Shown here piece by piece: positions 17,036 through 27,549 of a stretch of 64,000 nt of DNA (within the stretch, counting starts at the first letter, position 1; the number at the start of each line of letters is the position of its first letter). Origin of the DNA: Klebsiella pneumoniae (GTDB lineage: Bacteria; Pseudomonadota; Gammaproteobacteria; Pseudomonadales; UBA5518); the NCBI GenBank assembly GCA_945862145.1, contig CAMAXE010000007.1, forward strand, positions 1 to 64,000, read 5' to 3'. The translations under genes and the position numbers were made by a program. The notes beneath the pieces are model-generated. The model made no database searches and was not told where the DNA came from. It saw nothing but the letters and a program-made list of their open reading frames with translations.

Positions 17036-18016
17036 ATGCGCCGCGCCGGCTTGGTACTGGCCACGCTCTGGCTGGTTGGCTGCAGCGGTGCAGAGCCGCC
17101 CGAGTCCAGCCTCGAAGTGGCGAAGCGCGGCATTCATGGCGCCGCACTGTCAGCCGACGGGCGTCTGGCCGCGGTAGGCTCGCTCACCCACGGTGGCAGC
17201 CTGTGGAACCTCGAGTCCGGCGAGCGGCGCTTCAACTGGAGCCATGAATCCGAAGCCGGTTCGGCCATCACGGCACTCGGCTTTGCACCTGATGGCGCCA
17301 CCGCCATCACGGCCGAGGGGAGCACGGTGGTGCTCTGGGATACTGCCAAGGGGAAGGCCCTGCGGTACTTCGAAACTGCATCTCCGGTACTTGCCGCAGC
17401 CTTGAGCCGCGACGGCGGACTGGGTCTTCTGGGACTGGAGGACGGCACCGCTGCACTCTTCGACGCTCGCGCGGGGGGTATCAAACGACGCTTCACGCAT
17501 GGCGACGCGGTGATTGCGGTAGCCCTGGACGCCAGCGGGCGACACGCGATGACCGGCTCTGCCGACGGCAGCGCAAGACTCTGGGACACACGCAGTGGCG
17601 CGCAGCTGCAACGCTGGGAATACCGCGCCGAGGTCCGGGTGGTGGCCTTGTCGGATGACGGCCAGCGCGCATTCAGTACGGCGCGCTATGAGCATTCGGT
17701 GATCCGGGATACCGGCTCCGGACAGCCGATCGCCGAACTGCCCGCCTACTCCACACGGATCATCCGAGGCGAGACCTGGAGCGCAGCCCGCTTCTCTGCA
17801 GATGGATCACGGCTTTTGTGCGGAACGGTCGACGGCAGGGTAATGCTGTGGGAGGCCGGCTCTGCCCGGCTGATAGGGAGCTGGCAGCTGCCACGGCGCA
17901 GCGCCTGGAAGGCCGCCGGCAACCGTGTGGTTGCCGTCGGCTTTGCTGAGGCAGGACTCGTAGTCGCCTCAGGCGATGGCTTCATTCACCGGTTGCGGCT
18001 GCCTTCGGCTCGATAG
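17036..18016 (+). CDS. WD40-repeat lipoprotein
   Basis: This 326-residue protein has a short signal and lipobox (LWLVGC, Cys followed by Ser, which favours the outer membrane). At least five beta-propeller repeats are visible from segments such as LWNLESGERRFNW, LWDTAKGKALRYF, LFDARAGGIKRRF, LWDTRSGAQLQRW and LWEAGSARLIGSW. WD40 propellers are protein-interaction scaffolds and no partner is apparent. Its 3' end overlaps the convergent FKBP gene by 35 bp. Confidence 0.85.
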   Translation: MRRAGLVLATLWLVGCSGAEPPESSLEVAKRGIHGAALSADGRLAAVGSLTHGGSLWNLESGERRFNWSHESEAGSAITALGFAPDGATAITAEGSTVVLWDTAKGKALRYFETASPVLAAALSRDGGLGLLGLEDGTAALFDARAGGIKRRFTHGDAVIAVALDASGRHAMTGSADGSARLWDTRSGAQLQRWEYRAEVRVVALSDDGQRAFSTARYEHSVIRDTGSGQPIAELPAYSTRIIRGETWSAARFSADGSRLLCGTVDGRVMLWEAGSARLIGSWQLPRRSAWKAAGNRVVAVGFAEAGLVVASGDGFIHRLRLPSAR

Positions 18017-18749
18017 ACAGCAGTTCCACGTCAAAGATCAGCGCCGCATTCGGGCCGATCTTGTCACCCGCGCCGCCCGCGCCATAGCCCAGATCCGACG
18101 GGATGAACACCTGCCACTTGGAGCCCACCGGCATCAGTTGGAGCGCCTCGGTCCAGCCCGGGATGACGGCATTGACCGGGAAGGTGACCGGCTCACCGCG
18201 CGCGTAGGAGCTGTCGAACTCGGTGCCATCAAGAAGCGTACCGCGGTAGTGCACCTTCACGGTGTCCTCGGCGGTGGGCTTCTTGCCGTCACCGGCAGTG
18301 ACGACCTTGTACTGCAGACCGGTCTTGGTGGTAACCACGCCTTCTGCGGTACCGTTCTTGGCGAAGAAGGCAGTGCCATCATCGGCGTTTTTCTTGGTAG
18401 CCGTCTCTTGCGCGGCCTGGGCGTTGGCCTGCAGGGTGGTCTGCAACTTCTGGAGGGTTTCGGCGATCTTGGCATCGTCCATCTTCAGGGTGCCGCCCGT
18501 GAAGGCGTCACGCATACCGGCAATGACGGAATCGATGTCAACCGGGAAGTTCTGCTGCTTGAAGGTACGGCCCACATTGGTGCCCAGGGCGTAGCCCATG
18601 CGCTGGGGGTCGGTCTGGAAGGCTTCCTGAGCAGCGGGCGCTGCGGCAGCGGGAGCCTCCGCATCCTTTGCCGCAGTCTGCTTGTCGCAGGCGCAGAGCA
18701 GCAGGGTGGCGGCAAGAATGGACACGGGAAGCCGGGCGGAGCGGAGCAT
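17982..18749 (-). CDS. FKBP-type peptidyl-prolyl cis-trans isomerase, lipoprotein (FkpA-like)
   Basis: This 255-residue envelope foldase starts at the ATG at 18749, behind GAGGAAATCCC. The signal ends in a lipobox-like LLLCACD. If the second cysteine is lipidated, the following Asp would act as an inner-membrane retention signal by the E. coli rule. An N-terminal dimerisation domain (MGYALGTNVGRTFKQQNF through the Ala/Gln-rich helix) is followed by the FKBP fold: VKVHYRGTLLDGTEFDSSY, PGWTEALQLMPVGSKW and PSDLGYGAGGAGDKIGPN. A similar gene lies near algQ/algP in Pseudomonas. Confidence 0.92.
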   Translation of the reverse strand: MLRSARLPVSILAATLLLCACDKQTAAKDAEAPAAAAPAAQEAFQTDPQRMGYALGTNVGRTFKQQNFPVDIDSVIAGMRDAFTGGTLKMDDAKIAETLQKLQTTLQANAQAAQETATKKNADDGTAFFAKNGTAEGVVTTKTGLQYKVVTAGDGKKPTAEDTVKVHYRGTLLDGTEFDSSYARGEPVTFPVNAVIPGWTEALQLMPVGSKWQVFIPSDLGYGAGGAGDKIGPNAALIFDVELLSIEPKAAATGE

Positions 18750-18822
18750 GGGATTTCCTCGAGAACTGATGGGAACGGGGTTCGCGGGCGATAATACACG
18801 AGGCCCGTTGCGTGCGTGTACT

Positions 18823-19314
18823 TCAGCCATCGAACACGAGCGCGGCCAGGCGTGGCGCCGCCTCCGCAGGCCACAGAGCATGCGGCAGGGCGCTTCCAAT
18901 GCACAGGATCAGCCAGCGCTCGGCCAAGATGCGCGAGCCAGCGCTCGGCGCAACCGTGCGCGCAGGCATCGGCAGGCGCAGGCACTGCAAGCGCTCGGCT
19001 GCAATCTCGGCGCGCTGCACCCGCGCAGCACTTTCACCGAGCCGCTCGCTGCCAAGCGCGCGAGCCGCCCCCGCCAGCGCCCGGCGTGCCCGCCGCAAGG
19101 GAGCAACCAAATGACGCTCCAGAGGATCCAGCGCTGCCACCGCTGCGTCGGAGTCAATGCTGCCGGGCGTCGCGCCACACGCGCCGCAGAAACACGCATA
19201 GAGCAGAAGCATCACATTGATGCCATGCCGATCCTGAAGCTCGAGGCACAGGGCGGCAACGCCGGGTCGCGCATAGCTCTGCAGGGCAAAACCCCAGAAG
19301 TCGTCTTCGCTCAT
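18823..19314 (-). CDS. TIGR02444-family protein (DUF2390)
   Basis: This 163-residue cytoplasmic protein starts MSEDDFWGFALQSYARPGVAALCLELQD, then GINVMLLLYACFCG, the pattern of the TIGR02444 family. Its function is unknown. I start at the ATG at 19314, because the frame upstream of it runs antisense through trxA. It diverges from trxA and is adjacent to the FKBP gene. Confidence 0.85.
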   Translation of the reverse strand: MSEDDFWGFALQSYARPGVAALCLELQDRHGINVMLLLYACFCGACGATPGSIDSDAAVAALDPLERHLVAPLRRARRALAGAARALGSERLGESAARVQRAEIAAERLQCLRLPMPARTVAPSAGSRILAERWLILCIGSALPHALWPAEAAPRLAALVFDG

Positions 19315-19379
19315 GGTGGCACTATAGCCCCAGCCGTCACGTTCACGACCGCCCCTGTTGCAGGGCACGCGCAGCGCAG

Positions 19380-19388
19380 TGCTATCAT
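19380..19388 (+). promoter_or_regulatory. Extended -10 promoter element for trxA
   Basis: TGC followed by TATCAT forms an extended -10 element 46 bases upstream of the trxA start. A TTGCAG lies upstream, but with a 19-base spacer, so the -35 is weak. The element sits in the divergent gap between the TIGR02444 gene and trxA. Confidence 0.4.
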
Positions 19389-19434
19389 GACTCCGGTTTT
19401 TTCTTCCCCCCGCAATTGCCACACCGGAGACTCC

Positions 19435-19764
19435 ATGAGCGAGCACATCGTGCACGTTAGCGACGCCAGTTTTGATGCCGAAGTCCTGAAATCGCCGCTG
19501 CCGGTATTGGTGGATTTCTGGGCTGAATGGTGCGGCCCCTGCAAGGCCATAGCGCCGGTGATAGACGAGATCGCCCGCCAGTACGCGGGCCGACTGAAAG
19601 TCTGCAAGGTGGATGTGGACTCCAATGGCGAGACACCCGCGCGCTACAACATCCGCGGCATCCCCACGCTGATGATCTTCGCGGGCGGCAATGCCGAGGC
19701 CACCAAGGTAGGCGCTGTCAGCAAAACCCAACTGACCGCTTTCATCGACAGCAACATCACCTGA
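19435..19764 (+). CDS. trxA: Thioredoxin TrxA
   Basis: This 109-residue cytoplasmic thioredoxin has the active site [15 protein letters not shown] and the cis-proline segment RGIPTLMIF. The ATG at 19435 follows GGAGACTCC; a much longer open frame upstream is not coding. trxA directly upstream of rho is the arrangement in enteric bacteria and Pseudomonas. Confidence 0.96.
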   Translation: MSEHIVHVSDASFDAEVLKSPLPVLVDFWAEWCGPCKAIAPVIDEIARQYAGRLKVCKVDVDSNGETPARYNIRGIPTLMIFAGGNAEATKVGAVSKTQLTAFIDSNIT

Positions 19765-20086
19765 GCCCGCTGCAGGCACCCGGGGCGGCCCAGAGAGTGT
19801 GCCCACAGAGTGTGGACGCCCCGTAGGACGCGTGCTAGAGTCAGACTTGACAAGGCGCTTGCGATCTTCTTTTCGATTCCGATCCAGCAGCAGCTCTCCT
19901 CCGTTTCACGGGCCTCGCCTTCTGGCACTGCGCCCGCTCCGACGAGATTCTGCTCACTCGCTTCGCAGCGACCCCACGGTATTTCACGGTTCATCCCCGT
20001 CACCTCCGTCCGCATCAATCACATCAATCATCAGCGTCAGCATCAGCACAATCATGACCACAACGACCGACAACACGCCCGTCACC
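19765..20086 (+). promoter_or_regulatory. Long rho 5' leader with C-rich, G-poor (rut-like) segment
   Basis: There are 322 bases between trxA and rho with no gene. A TTGACA sits at 19847-19852, without a convincing -10. From 19991 to the rho start the + strand is strikingly C-rich and G-poor (41 C against 12 G in 96 bases by my count), full of CATCA-type steps. That is the composition of a Rho-loading (rut) site. E. coli rho is controlled by attenuation of its own leader, so this segment is a plausible autoregulatory element. The function is inferred. Confidence 0.5.
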
Positions 20087-21346
<1,260 letters not shown>

Positions 21347-21359
21347 GGCCAGGCTCCCC

Positions 21360-22823
21360 GTGCAGTACCGCGATCTGCGCGAGTTCATCCGTACTCTTGA
21401 AGGCGCCGGCGAACTCAAGCGTGTCACGGCGGCGGTCGATCCGCGCTTTGAAGTAACTGAAATTTGCGACCGGACGCTCCGCGCGGGCGGGCCGGCCCTG
21501 CTATTCACGAACCCGCGTGGCTCGAAAGTACCTTTGCTGGCTAATCTGTTCGGCACCGAAAAGCGCGTGGCGCTCGGCATGGGCCGTGCCTCCACCGCGG
21601 AACTGCGCGAGGTGGGCGAACTGCTCGCCTTCCTGCGCCAGCCCGACCCGCCCAAAGGCATGCGTGATGCCTGGGACAAACTCCCGATCTTCCGCCAGGT
21701 GCTCACCATGGCGCCCAAGGTGGTCAGGCGCGGCGAGTGCCAGCAGAACATCCTCGAGAAAGACGACGTCGACCTCGGCATGCTGCCGGTGCAGACCTGC
21801 TGGCCGGGCGACGCCGGCCCGCTGATCACCTGGCCCCTGGTGATCACGCGCGGCCCGCACAAGGAGCGGCAGAATCTCGGGATCTACCGCATGCAGGTCA
21901 TCGGGAAAAACCGCCTGATCATGCGCTGGCTCGCGCACCGCGGCGGCGCGCTGGATTTCCGCGAGTGGCAGCAGGCGCATCCCGGCAAGCCCTTCCCGGT
22001 GGCGGTGGCTCTCGGGGCAGATCCCGCCACCACGCTGGGCGCCGTCACACCGGTGCCAGACACGCTTTCTGAATACGGCTTCGCGGGGCTTCTGCGCGGC
22101 AGCCGCACCCTGCTGGTGGAGTCCTCTGTCGGCAAGCTGCAGGTGCCGGCGTCGGCGGAAATCATCCTCGAGGGGTACATATACCCGGGAGACATGGCAG
22201 ACGAAGGCCCATTCGGCGACCACACCGGCTACTACAACGAGGTCGAGCGCTTCCCGGTGTTCACCGTGGAGCGGATGTGTTTTCGCGATGACCCGATCTA
22301 TCACAGCACCTACACCGGACGTCCGCCCGACGAGCCGGCAGTGCTTGGCGCTGCGCTGAACGAGGTCTTCGTGCCCCTGCTGCAGCGGCAGTTCCCGGAG
22401 ATCGTCGATTTCTACCTGCCACCCGAGGGCTGCTCCTACCGGCTGGCGGTGATCACCATGAAGAAGCAGTACCCGGGACACGCCAAGCGCGTGATGATGG
22501 GCGCGTGGTCCTTCCTGCGGCAGTTCATGTACACCAAATTCCTGATCGTCACCGACGATGACATCAACGCGCGCGACTGGAAAGACGTGATCTGGGCCAT
22601 GACGACGCGCATGGATCCCGCCCGCGATACCGTGGTGCTCGAGAACACCCCCATCGACTATCTGGATTTCGCCTCGCCCGTCTCGGGGCTGGGCGGCAAG
22701 ATCGGCATGGATGCCACTAACAAGCTGCCCGGCGAGACGTCCCGCGACTGGGGCGTGCCGATCCGCATGGATGCCGAGGTGAAGTCACGGGTAGACGCCA
22801 TGTGGCAGTCGCTGGGGCTCTGA
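21360..22823 (+). CDS. ubiD: 4-hydroxy-3-polyprenylbenzoate decarboxylase UbiD
   Basis: This 487-residue prenyl-FMN-dependent decarboxylase of ubiquinone synthesis starts at a GTG at 21360, 13 bases after rho. Family segments include [46 protein letters not shown] and [23 protein letters not shown]. Its cofactor-making partner UbiX is not in the window. rho-ubiD adjacency is also found in Pseudomonas. Confidence 0.95.
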   Translation: MQYRDLREFIRTLEGAGELKRVTAAVDPRFEVTEICDRTLRAGGPALLFTNPRGSKVPLLANLFGTEKRVALGMGRASTAELREVGELLAFLRQPDPPKGMRDAWDKLPIFRQVLTMAPKVVRRGECQQNILEKDDVDLGMLPVQTCWPGDAGPLITWPLVITRGPHKERQNLGIYRMQVIGKNRLIMRWLAHRGGALDFREWQQAHPGKPFPVAVALGADPATTLGAVTPVPDTLSEYGFAGLLRGSRTLLVESSVGKLQVPASAEIILEGYIYPGDMADEGPFGDHTGYYNEVERFPVFTVERMCFRDDPIYHSTYTGRPPDEPAVLGAALNEVFVPLLQRQFPEIVDFYLPPEGCSYRLAVITMKKQYPGHAKRVMMGAWSFLRQFMYTKFLIVTDDDINARDWKDVIWAMTTRMDPARDTVVLENTPIDYLDFASPVSGLGGKIGMDATNKLPGETSRDWGVPIRMDAEVKSRVDAMWQSLGL

Positions 22824-22839
22824 AAACCCCCTACCGGCT

Positions 22840-23991
22840 TCAGAGCGCGGCGGCCCGCTCCCGGCATTTCCTGGCCCGCTCCGCATCGCCGGTGTGCGCG
22901 TACACGTCGGCCAGTAACTTGCAGGTTTCGGCGCGCGCGGCGCGAGCGAGACTTGCCTCCAGATAATCCCTCGCCTTGCCCCAGAGCCGCGCGGCCATCG
23001 CGCGCCGCCCTAGCGCCAGCAGCGCCACGGCATCATCGGGATGGCGCGAGAGCAGTTTTTCCGCACGCGCAAAGGCCTTGTCGGGGTGCTGGGACGGAAT
23101 CACGCCCAGCACCTCCACGAGTGGCGCCGACCACTCCCGCGCAAGCGCCGACTCGAGCAGTTCCATTGCCTCGGCGGCGGCGTGTGCGGCCAGCGCGCGG
23201 GCATAGCGCGCCACCAGGGCGGGGCGTTTACGCAGCCGTGCGGGCAGCGACTCCCAAGCGCGGCGTAATGCCTGCGCATCGGCACCCACGCGGCCAATCA
23301 GGGCCGCGAAGGCGCGCTCCTCGAGCTCATCAAGTGTCGCTTCGGGCATGGCACCCGCGCGACGGGCCTCGGGCAGCAGTGAACCCAAACGCGCCCAATC
23401 GCCCGTCTGCGCGAGCGCAGGCAGCAGCAGATCCAGCGCCGCCGGCGACTCAGCGCCCGCGGCGAGCGCCGCCACCACGCCCGCATGATTGCCGAGCCGC
23501 GCCTCGGTGCGCGCGCGCTCCAGGCGCACGGATTCAGTGGCATCGGGAAGGGCTGCGGCAAGCGTCAGGAAGCCCTCCGCCAATTCGGCATCGCCGCGCG
23601 ATGCCGCCGCGCGGGCGGCCAGCAGATAATTCGCCAACGGATAGGCGGAGGTGTCGGCGCCGCGGGCAAGCAGCCGCCCGCCACGCTCCCAGTCACCTTC
23701 GAAAAAGGCGCGCAGGCCCTGCGCCGTGCGATCCCGCCTGCCGGTCACAGCAGGCGCAGACCGACTGCCCGAGAGGCGGGTCAGCAGCCTGCTGACAAGG
23801 CCCAGGCAGCGCCCGACCAGCTGGAGGATGAGCCCCACCGCGAGGAGCGCAGCCAGTGCAAACCAGACCGTGGTCTCCAGCCGGGTGTGGCCGTATTGCA
23901 GGAGCACATAGCCCGGATCGGTGCGCACCAGCCACGCGAGTGAGCCCGCCGCGAGCAGCACACACAGGAGCAGCAGGAAAAGTCGGCGCAC
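22840..23991 (-). CDS. hemY: HemY-type TPR membrane protein
   Basis: This 383-residue protein has two N-terminal membrane helices (LFLLLLCVLLAAGSLAWLV and VWFALAALLAVGLILQLVG). A long Ala-rich TPR-like helical domain follows, with LLARGADTSAYPLANYLLAARAAA and ALLALGRRAMAARLWGKARDYLEASLARA. It is the HemY_N family, encoded at the end of the hemCDXY cluster in gammaproteobacteria. It is not the protoporphyrinogen oxidase also called HemY, and a scaffold role in haem synthesis is suspected but not proven. Confidence 0.9.
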   Translation of the reverse strand: MRRLFLLLLCVLLAAGSLAWLVRTDPGYVLLQYGHTRLETTVWFALAALLAVGLILQLVGRCLGLVSRLLTRLSGSRSAPAVTGRRDRTAQGLRAFFEGDWERGGRLLARGADTSAYPLANYLLAARAAASRGDAELAEGFLTLAAALPDATESVRLERARTEARLGNHAGVVAALAAGAESPAALDLLLPALAQTGDWARLGSLLPEARRAGAMPEATLDELEERAFAALIGRVGADAQALRRAWESLPARLRKRPALVARYARALAAHAAAEAMELLESALAREWSAPLVEVLGVIPSQHPDKAFARAEKLLSRHPDDAVALLALGRRAMAARLWGKARDYLEASLARAARAETCKLLADVYAHTGDAERARKCRERAAAL

Positions 23992-23996
23992 GGCCC

Positions 23997-25034
23997 TCAG
24001 CCCTCCTGGTCGATGGTTTGCGCCGCTGCACGCAAGGCGCGCAGCGAATCGGCCAGATCAGGCATGTCGGGGGCCACGGACTCGCCGGCCAGACGGACCG
24101 TCTCGTCGAGGAAGCTGCGGTTGGCGGCAGGCTCGGCGCCAAATTGCCCACGCACCACCTCGGCTGCATCGGCCAGCGCACCCGCATAAACCCGCTGCTC
24201 ACCCGAGAGCAGGCCGAGCTTGGCCTGCTCGAGAACCAGGCGCAGGTGCATGCGCAGCAGCTGTTCCTCGGCCAGTGGCAGCGTGGGCCGCGCGGCCGGC
24301 GCATCGTGACGGATCACCACATAGCGCTCCAGCAAGGCACCGGCTCGCGCGAGCAGATCCGCGGGTTCAGGCTCCGGCGCAGGGGCGTCAGGCGCGGTGT
24401 GCGCAGCCGGCAGGTGTGGCTCCGTGACGCCCAGCGCGGGAATCAATGCCGTGAGTGCGGCAAGTCGCAGATAAAGTCCTTCGACATCAAAGCCCGCCAG
24501 ACCCCGGAGCACCGCGAGGTCCTCGGCCAGGCGGGACCGTGCATCGTGGAAGGCGGGATCGTCGCGCTGGCGCAGGATCTCATCGGCCGCCTCCAGCAAC
24601 GCGAGCGCGCCACGCACCTCGCGCCCCATCAGCAGGCTCTGCGCGGCCAGCCGCTCGAGGTACTCGGCCTCGGCGATGTCCTGGCGCGGGGAACGCAGCT
24701 CGCGTTCGGCCGCATCCACGGCTTCGCGGAGTTCACGCTGGGTCTTCTCGAGGGACGCAGCGCGCGCATCGGCGGCGGCAATCGCCTGGCGGGACTCGGC
24801 AAGCCCGGTCTGCAGGGCTGCCGCGCCCGGCCATTCCACCGGGCGGGCCCTCAGCTCGGCCACCTCGGACTGCATACGCTCGAAGGCAAGCCATGTCCAG
24901 CCGGTCCCGCCGGCCGCGCCGAGGGCCACCAGCAGGGCAAGCCACGCCCTGCCACCGCCGCGCGGAGCTGGGAATGGCTGCGGCGCAGTGAGCACGGGAA
25001 TGTCGGGGGTGCGGGATGCCGGCTGGTCTTTCAT
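23997..25034 (-). CDS. hemX: HemX-type membrane protein
   Basis: The ATG at 25034 overlaps the TGA region of hemD by 4 bp and gives 345 residues. A Pro-rich cytoplasmic N terminus is followed by one membrane helix (AWLALLVALGAAGGTGWTWLAF). A long coiled-coil-like periplasmic part comes next (ARAASLEKTQRELREAVDAAERELR), then the conserved SLLMGREVRGALALLEAADEIL region. HemX is sometimes annotated as uroporphyrinogen methyltransferase, but no SAM-binding motif is visible, so I regard it as structural. Confidence 0.9.
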   Translation of the reverse strand: MKDQPASRTPDIPVLTAPQPFPAPRGGGRAWLALLVALGAAGGTGWTWLAFERMQSEVAELRARPVEWPGAAALQTGLAESRQAIAAADARAASLEKTQRELREAVDAAERELRSPRQDIAEAEYLERLAAQSLLMGREVRGALALLEAADEILRQRDDPAFHDARSRLAEDLAVLRGLAGFDVEGLYLRLAALTALIPALGVTEPHLPAAHTAPDAPAPEPEPADLLARAGALLERYVVIRHDAPAARPTLPLAEEQLLRMHLRLVLEQAKLGLLSGEQRVYAGALADAAEVVRGQFGAEPAANRSFLDETVRLAGESVAPDMPDLADSLRALRAAAQTIDQEG

Positions 25035-25825
25035 GTCTGTTCCGCCTTGCCGCCCAGGGCCTGCGCGATGCCTTCGAGTGCCTCGAGCATCGCCGTGTCG
25101 CTCGCGTTGCGGGCTATCACCACGCGCGCCTGCGATGGCCACCTGGCCTCAGCAGCAACCCGTTCGCCGGGAACCACGAAAAAGGCCTCGCCCGGTACTT
25201 TGCCAGCGGGCATCCGATCGAGCAAGCCAAGCAGGTTCCGGAGGGTCTCGCCGCTGTTGGCGAGGAACACGTTCACGCGGTTCCCGTCCAACAGGCGATC
25301 GAGTACCGCCGATGCCTCCGCGGGCAGCTCGCGGCGGTAGAGGGCGCACTCCTCGACGACCGCGCCACGCGAGCGCAACCCGGCGGCGAGGAATTCACGA
25401 CCGCCCTCGCCCTTGAACACGAGAACGCGACGGCCACTCGCCGCGGCGAGCGCAGGATGGCCCAGCAGTTCCTCGGAGTTCATCACCTCGCCCCCGGCAT
25501 CCCCGGCGGCAAGACCCTCGCGACGCAGCGCATCGCGCGTGGCAGATCCCACCGCGAGACAGCAGATCGCGGGCGGCCAGACGAGGCCTGCCGCGCGCAC
25601 CGCGGCCAGCGCGCAGGACACGGCATTGGTGCTGATGAAAATCGCGATCTGACACTGCGCCAACTGCTCTGCCAGCGCGAGTGGATCAGGGGCGAGGGGC
25701 TGTATCGCGAGAAGGGGGCATTCGAGCGCGCGACCACCGCGGTGGCGGATCGCTGCGGCGAGGGCGCTGCCCTGCCCCGCCGGCCGGGTCACCAGCGCAA
25801 TGAGCCCTCGCAGTTCATCGGGCAT
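25031..25825 (-). CDS. hemD: Uroporphyrinogen-III synthase HemD
   Basis: This 264-residue enzyme cyclises hydroxymethylbilane to uroporphyrinogen III. The start at 25825 ([19 protein letters not shown]) overlaps the 3' end of hemC by 11 bp. Typical HemD features are the [12 protein letters not shown] segment, [42 protein letters not shown] and [13 protein letters not shown]. The fold is two-domain and conservation is generally low, which is normal for this family. Confidence 0.93.
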   Translation of the reverse strand: MPDELRGLIALVTRPAGQGSALAAAIRHRGGRALECPLLAIQPLAPDPLALAEQLAQCQIAIFISTNAVSCALAAVRAAGLVWPPAICCLAVGSATRDALRREGLAAGDAGGEVMNSEELLGHPALAAASGRRVLVFKGEGGREFLAAGLRSRGAVVEECALYRRELPAEASAVLDRLLDGNRVNVFLANSGETLRNLLGLLDRMPAGKVPGEAFFVVPGERVAAEARWPSQARVVIARNASDTAMLEALEGIAQALGGKAEQT

Positions 25826-26756
25826 CGCGCTCTTCCGCGTCGGCCAACTCACGCAGTATCGCTGCAGCACCGTCGGCGAGCAGCCGTGCCGCCACCGACT
25901 CGCCGAGCTGCTCCGGCGCGTCGCGCGGGCCGCTGCCTCCCGCGTGCAGAATGCGCGTGCCATCGACGGTGCCCACCAGCGCGCGCAGCCGGATGGTTGC
26001 GCCCTCGAGCGTCGCATGCGCGGCTATGGGCACCTGGCAGCCTCCTTGCAGCGCACGGTTCAGGGCGCGCTCGGCGAGCACGCAGCGCGCGGTGTCGGCA
26101 TCGTGGAGCGCGCCCAGCAGCGCGTGCAGCTCACGGTCGTCGTCCCGGATCTCGATGCCGATCGCGCCCTGACCGACCGCCGGGAGCAGCGTGCCGGGCT
26201 CCAGGGCTTCGGCAATGCGCGCCACCATCCCGAGCCGGCGCAGCCCCGCCGCGGCGAGCACGATGGCGTCGTAGTGGTCGGCATCGAGGCGCGCGAGGCG
26301 GGTGTTCACGTTGCCGCGCAGATCCAGAAGTTCGAGATCGGGACGCATGGCGCGGATCTGGCACTGGCGGCGCAGGCTCGAGGTGCCCACCCGGGCGCCT
26401 GGGGGCAACGCGGCCAACGTGCCATGCCGATTGGAAACGAAGGCATCACGCGGATCCTCCCGCGTGAGGATGGCGGCGATGGACAAGCCCGCCGGAAGCG
26501 CCATCGGCACGTCCTTGATCGAATGCACCGCCAGATCGGCGCGACCCTCGAGCATGGCGGCCTCGAGCTCCTTCACGAAGAGTCCCTTGCCGCCGATCTT
26601 GGCCAGCGGTACATCGAGGATGCGGTCCCCCTGGGTGACCATGGGCAACAGCTCAACGCTGGCGCCCGCCGCGATCATCCGGGCGGCAACATGCTCGGCC
26701 TGCCACATGGCGAGCTGGCTGCGACGGGTGGCTATGCGGAAAGTGCGTGTAGCCAT
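25815..26756 (-). CDS. hemC: Porphobilinogen deaminase HemC
   Basis: This 313-residue enzyme assembles hydroxymethylbilane from four porphobilinogens. Key motifs are [59 protein letters not shown] and [14 protein letters not shown]. The dipyrromethane-cofactor cysteine lies in [14 protein letters not shown]. It heads the hemCDXY run, which lies downstream of algR in the same direction. Confidence 0.97.
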   Translation of the reverse strand: MATRTFRIATRRSQLAMWQAEHVAARMIAAGASVELLPMVTQGDRILDVPLAKIGGKGLFVKELEAAMLEGRADLAVHSIKDVPMALPAGLSIAAILTREDPRDAFVSNRHGTLAALPPGARVGTSSLRRQCQIRAMRPDLELLDLRGNVNTRLARLDADHYDAIVLAAAGLRRLGMVARIAEALEPGTLLPAVGQGAIGIEIRDDDRELHALLGALHDADTARCVLAERALNRALQGGCQVPIAAHATLEGATIRLRALVGTVDGTRILHAGGSGPRDAPEQLGESVAARLLADGAAAILRELADAEERDAR

Positions 26757-26820
26757 GGGTTTCTCTGCCTGCGGGCACTGGAGCGCCGATGATAAGGCCC
26801 GGAGTGCGATGCCGGCACCC

Positions 26821-27549
26821 TCAGAGACGCCCCAGTGCAGCCCGGACCTCGGCGAGATGGCGCCGGCTCACCACGGGTCTTGCATCCACCGCATCCAACA
26901 CCACCGACCACTCGCCGCCCGGGAGGCGCTGCAGGCCGCGAATGTGCTCACGCCCCACGAGGGCATTGCGGTGCACGCGCAGGAAGCGCGCCGGGAACTC
27001 CTCTTCCAGTTCGCGCAGGCTCTCGTCCAACAGGAGGTCGCCGCCGGGGTGGATCGCGCTCACATACTTCTGGTCGGCGAGCAGCAGGCGCACCTCGGCG
27101 ACCCGCAGCAGCCGGGTTCCGGCGCTGCTGCGGCTGCTGAGACAGCGCCGCTCCTCGCGCGTGGCATCGGCGAGCGTGCGCAACTGGTAGCGCGAGGTCG
27201 CCGCGGCCGCGGCAAGCGCGGCGGCAAGCTTGTCGCGCTGCACCGGCTTCAGCAGATAGCCGACCGCACGGCTCTCGAAGGCGGCAATCGCATACTCGTC
27301 GAAGGCGGTGCAGAAGACGATGGCGGGCGGGTGCGCAGCCTGCCCGATGTGACGGGCGGTTTCGATGCCATCCATGCCCGGCATGCGGATGTCCAGCAAC
27401 ACCACATCGGGCTCGAACAGCCGGTTCTGCTCGATCGCCTCGGGGCCGTTGGCGGCCTCGCGGATGTCATCGCCGGCATCGCGCGCCTGCAGCAATCGCC
27501 GCAGTCGCGCGCGTGCGAGCGGCTCGTCATCGACAACCAGCACCTTCAC
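26821..27549 (-). CDS. algR: LytTR response regulator (AlgR)
   Basis: This 242-residue two-domain regulator has an N-terminal receiver with [14 protein letters not shown], phosphoacceptor region [15 protein letters not shown] and [13 protein letters not shown]-terminal LytTR DNA-binding domain follows ([34 protein letters not shown]). It overlaps the sensor kinase gene by 4 bp. In Pseudomonas, AlgR controls alginate, twitching and virulence genes; here only the family and the synteny with hemC are certain. Confidence 0.93.
   Translation of the reverse strand: MKVLVVDDEPLARARLRRLLQARDAGDDIREAANGPEAIEQNRLFEPDVVLLDIRMPGMDGIETARHIGQAAHPPAIVFCTAFDEYAIAAFESRAVGYLLKPVQRDKLAAALAAAAATSRYQLRTLADATREERRCLSSRSSAGTRLLRVAEVRLLLADQKYVSAIHPGGDLLLDESLRELEEEFPARFLRVHRNALVGREHIRGLQRLPGGEWSVVLDAVDARPVVSRRHLAEVRAALGRL

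Noticed and set aside
18682-19434. Long in-frame extension of trxA
   Set aside because: It overlaps the TIGR02444 and FKBP genes on the other strand, and the thioredoxin proper starts at 19435 with a good ribosome-binding site.
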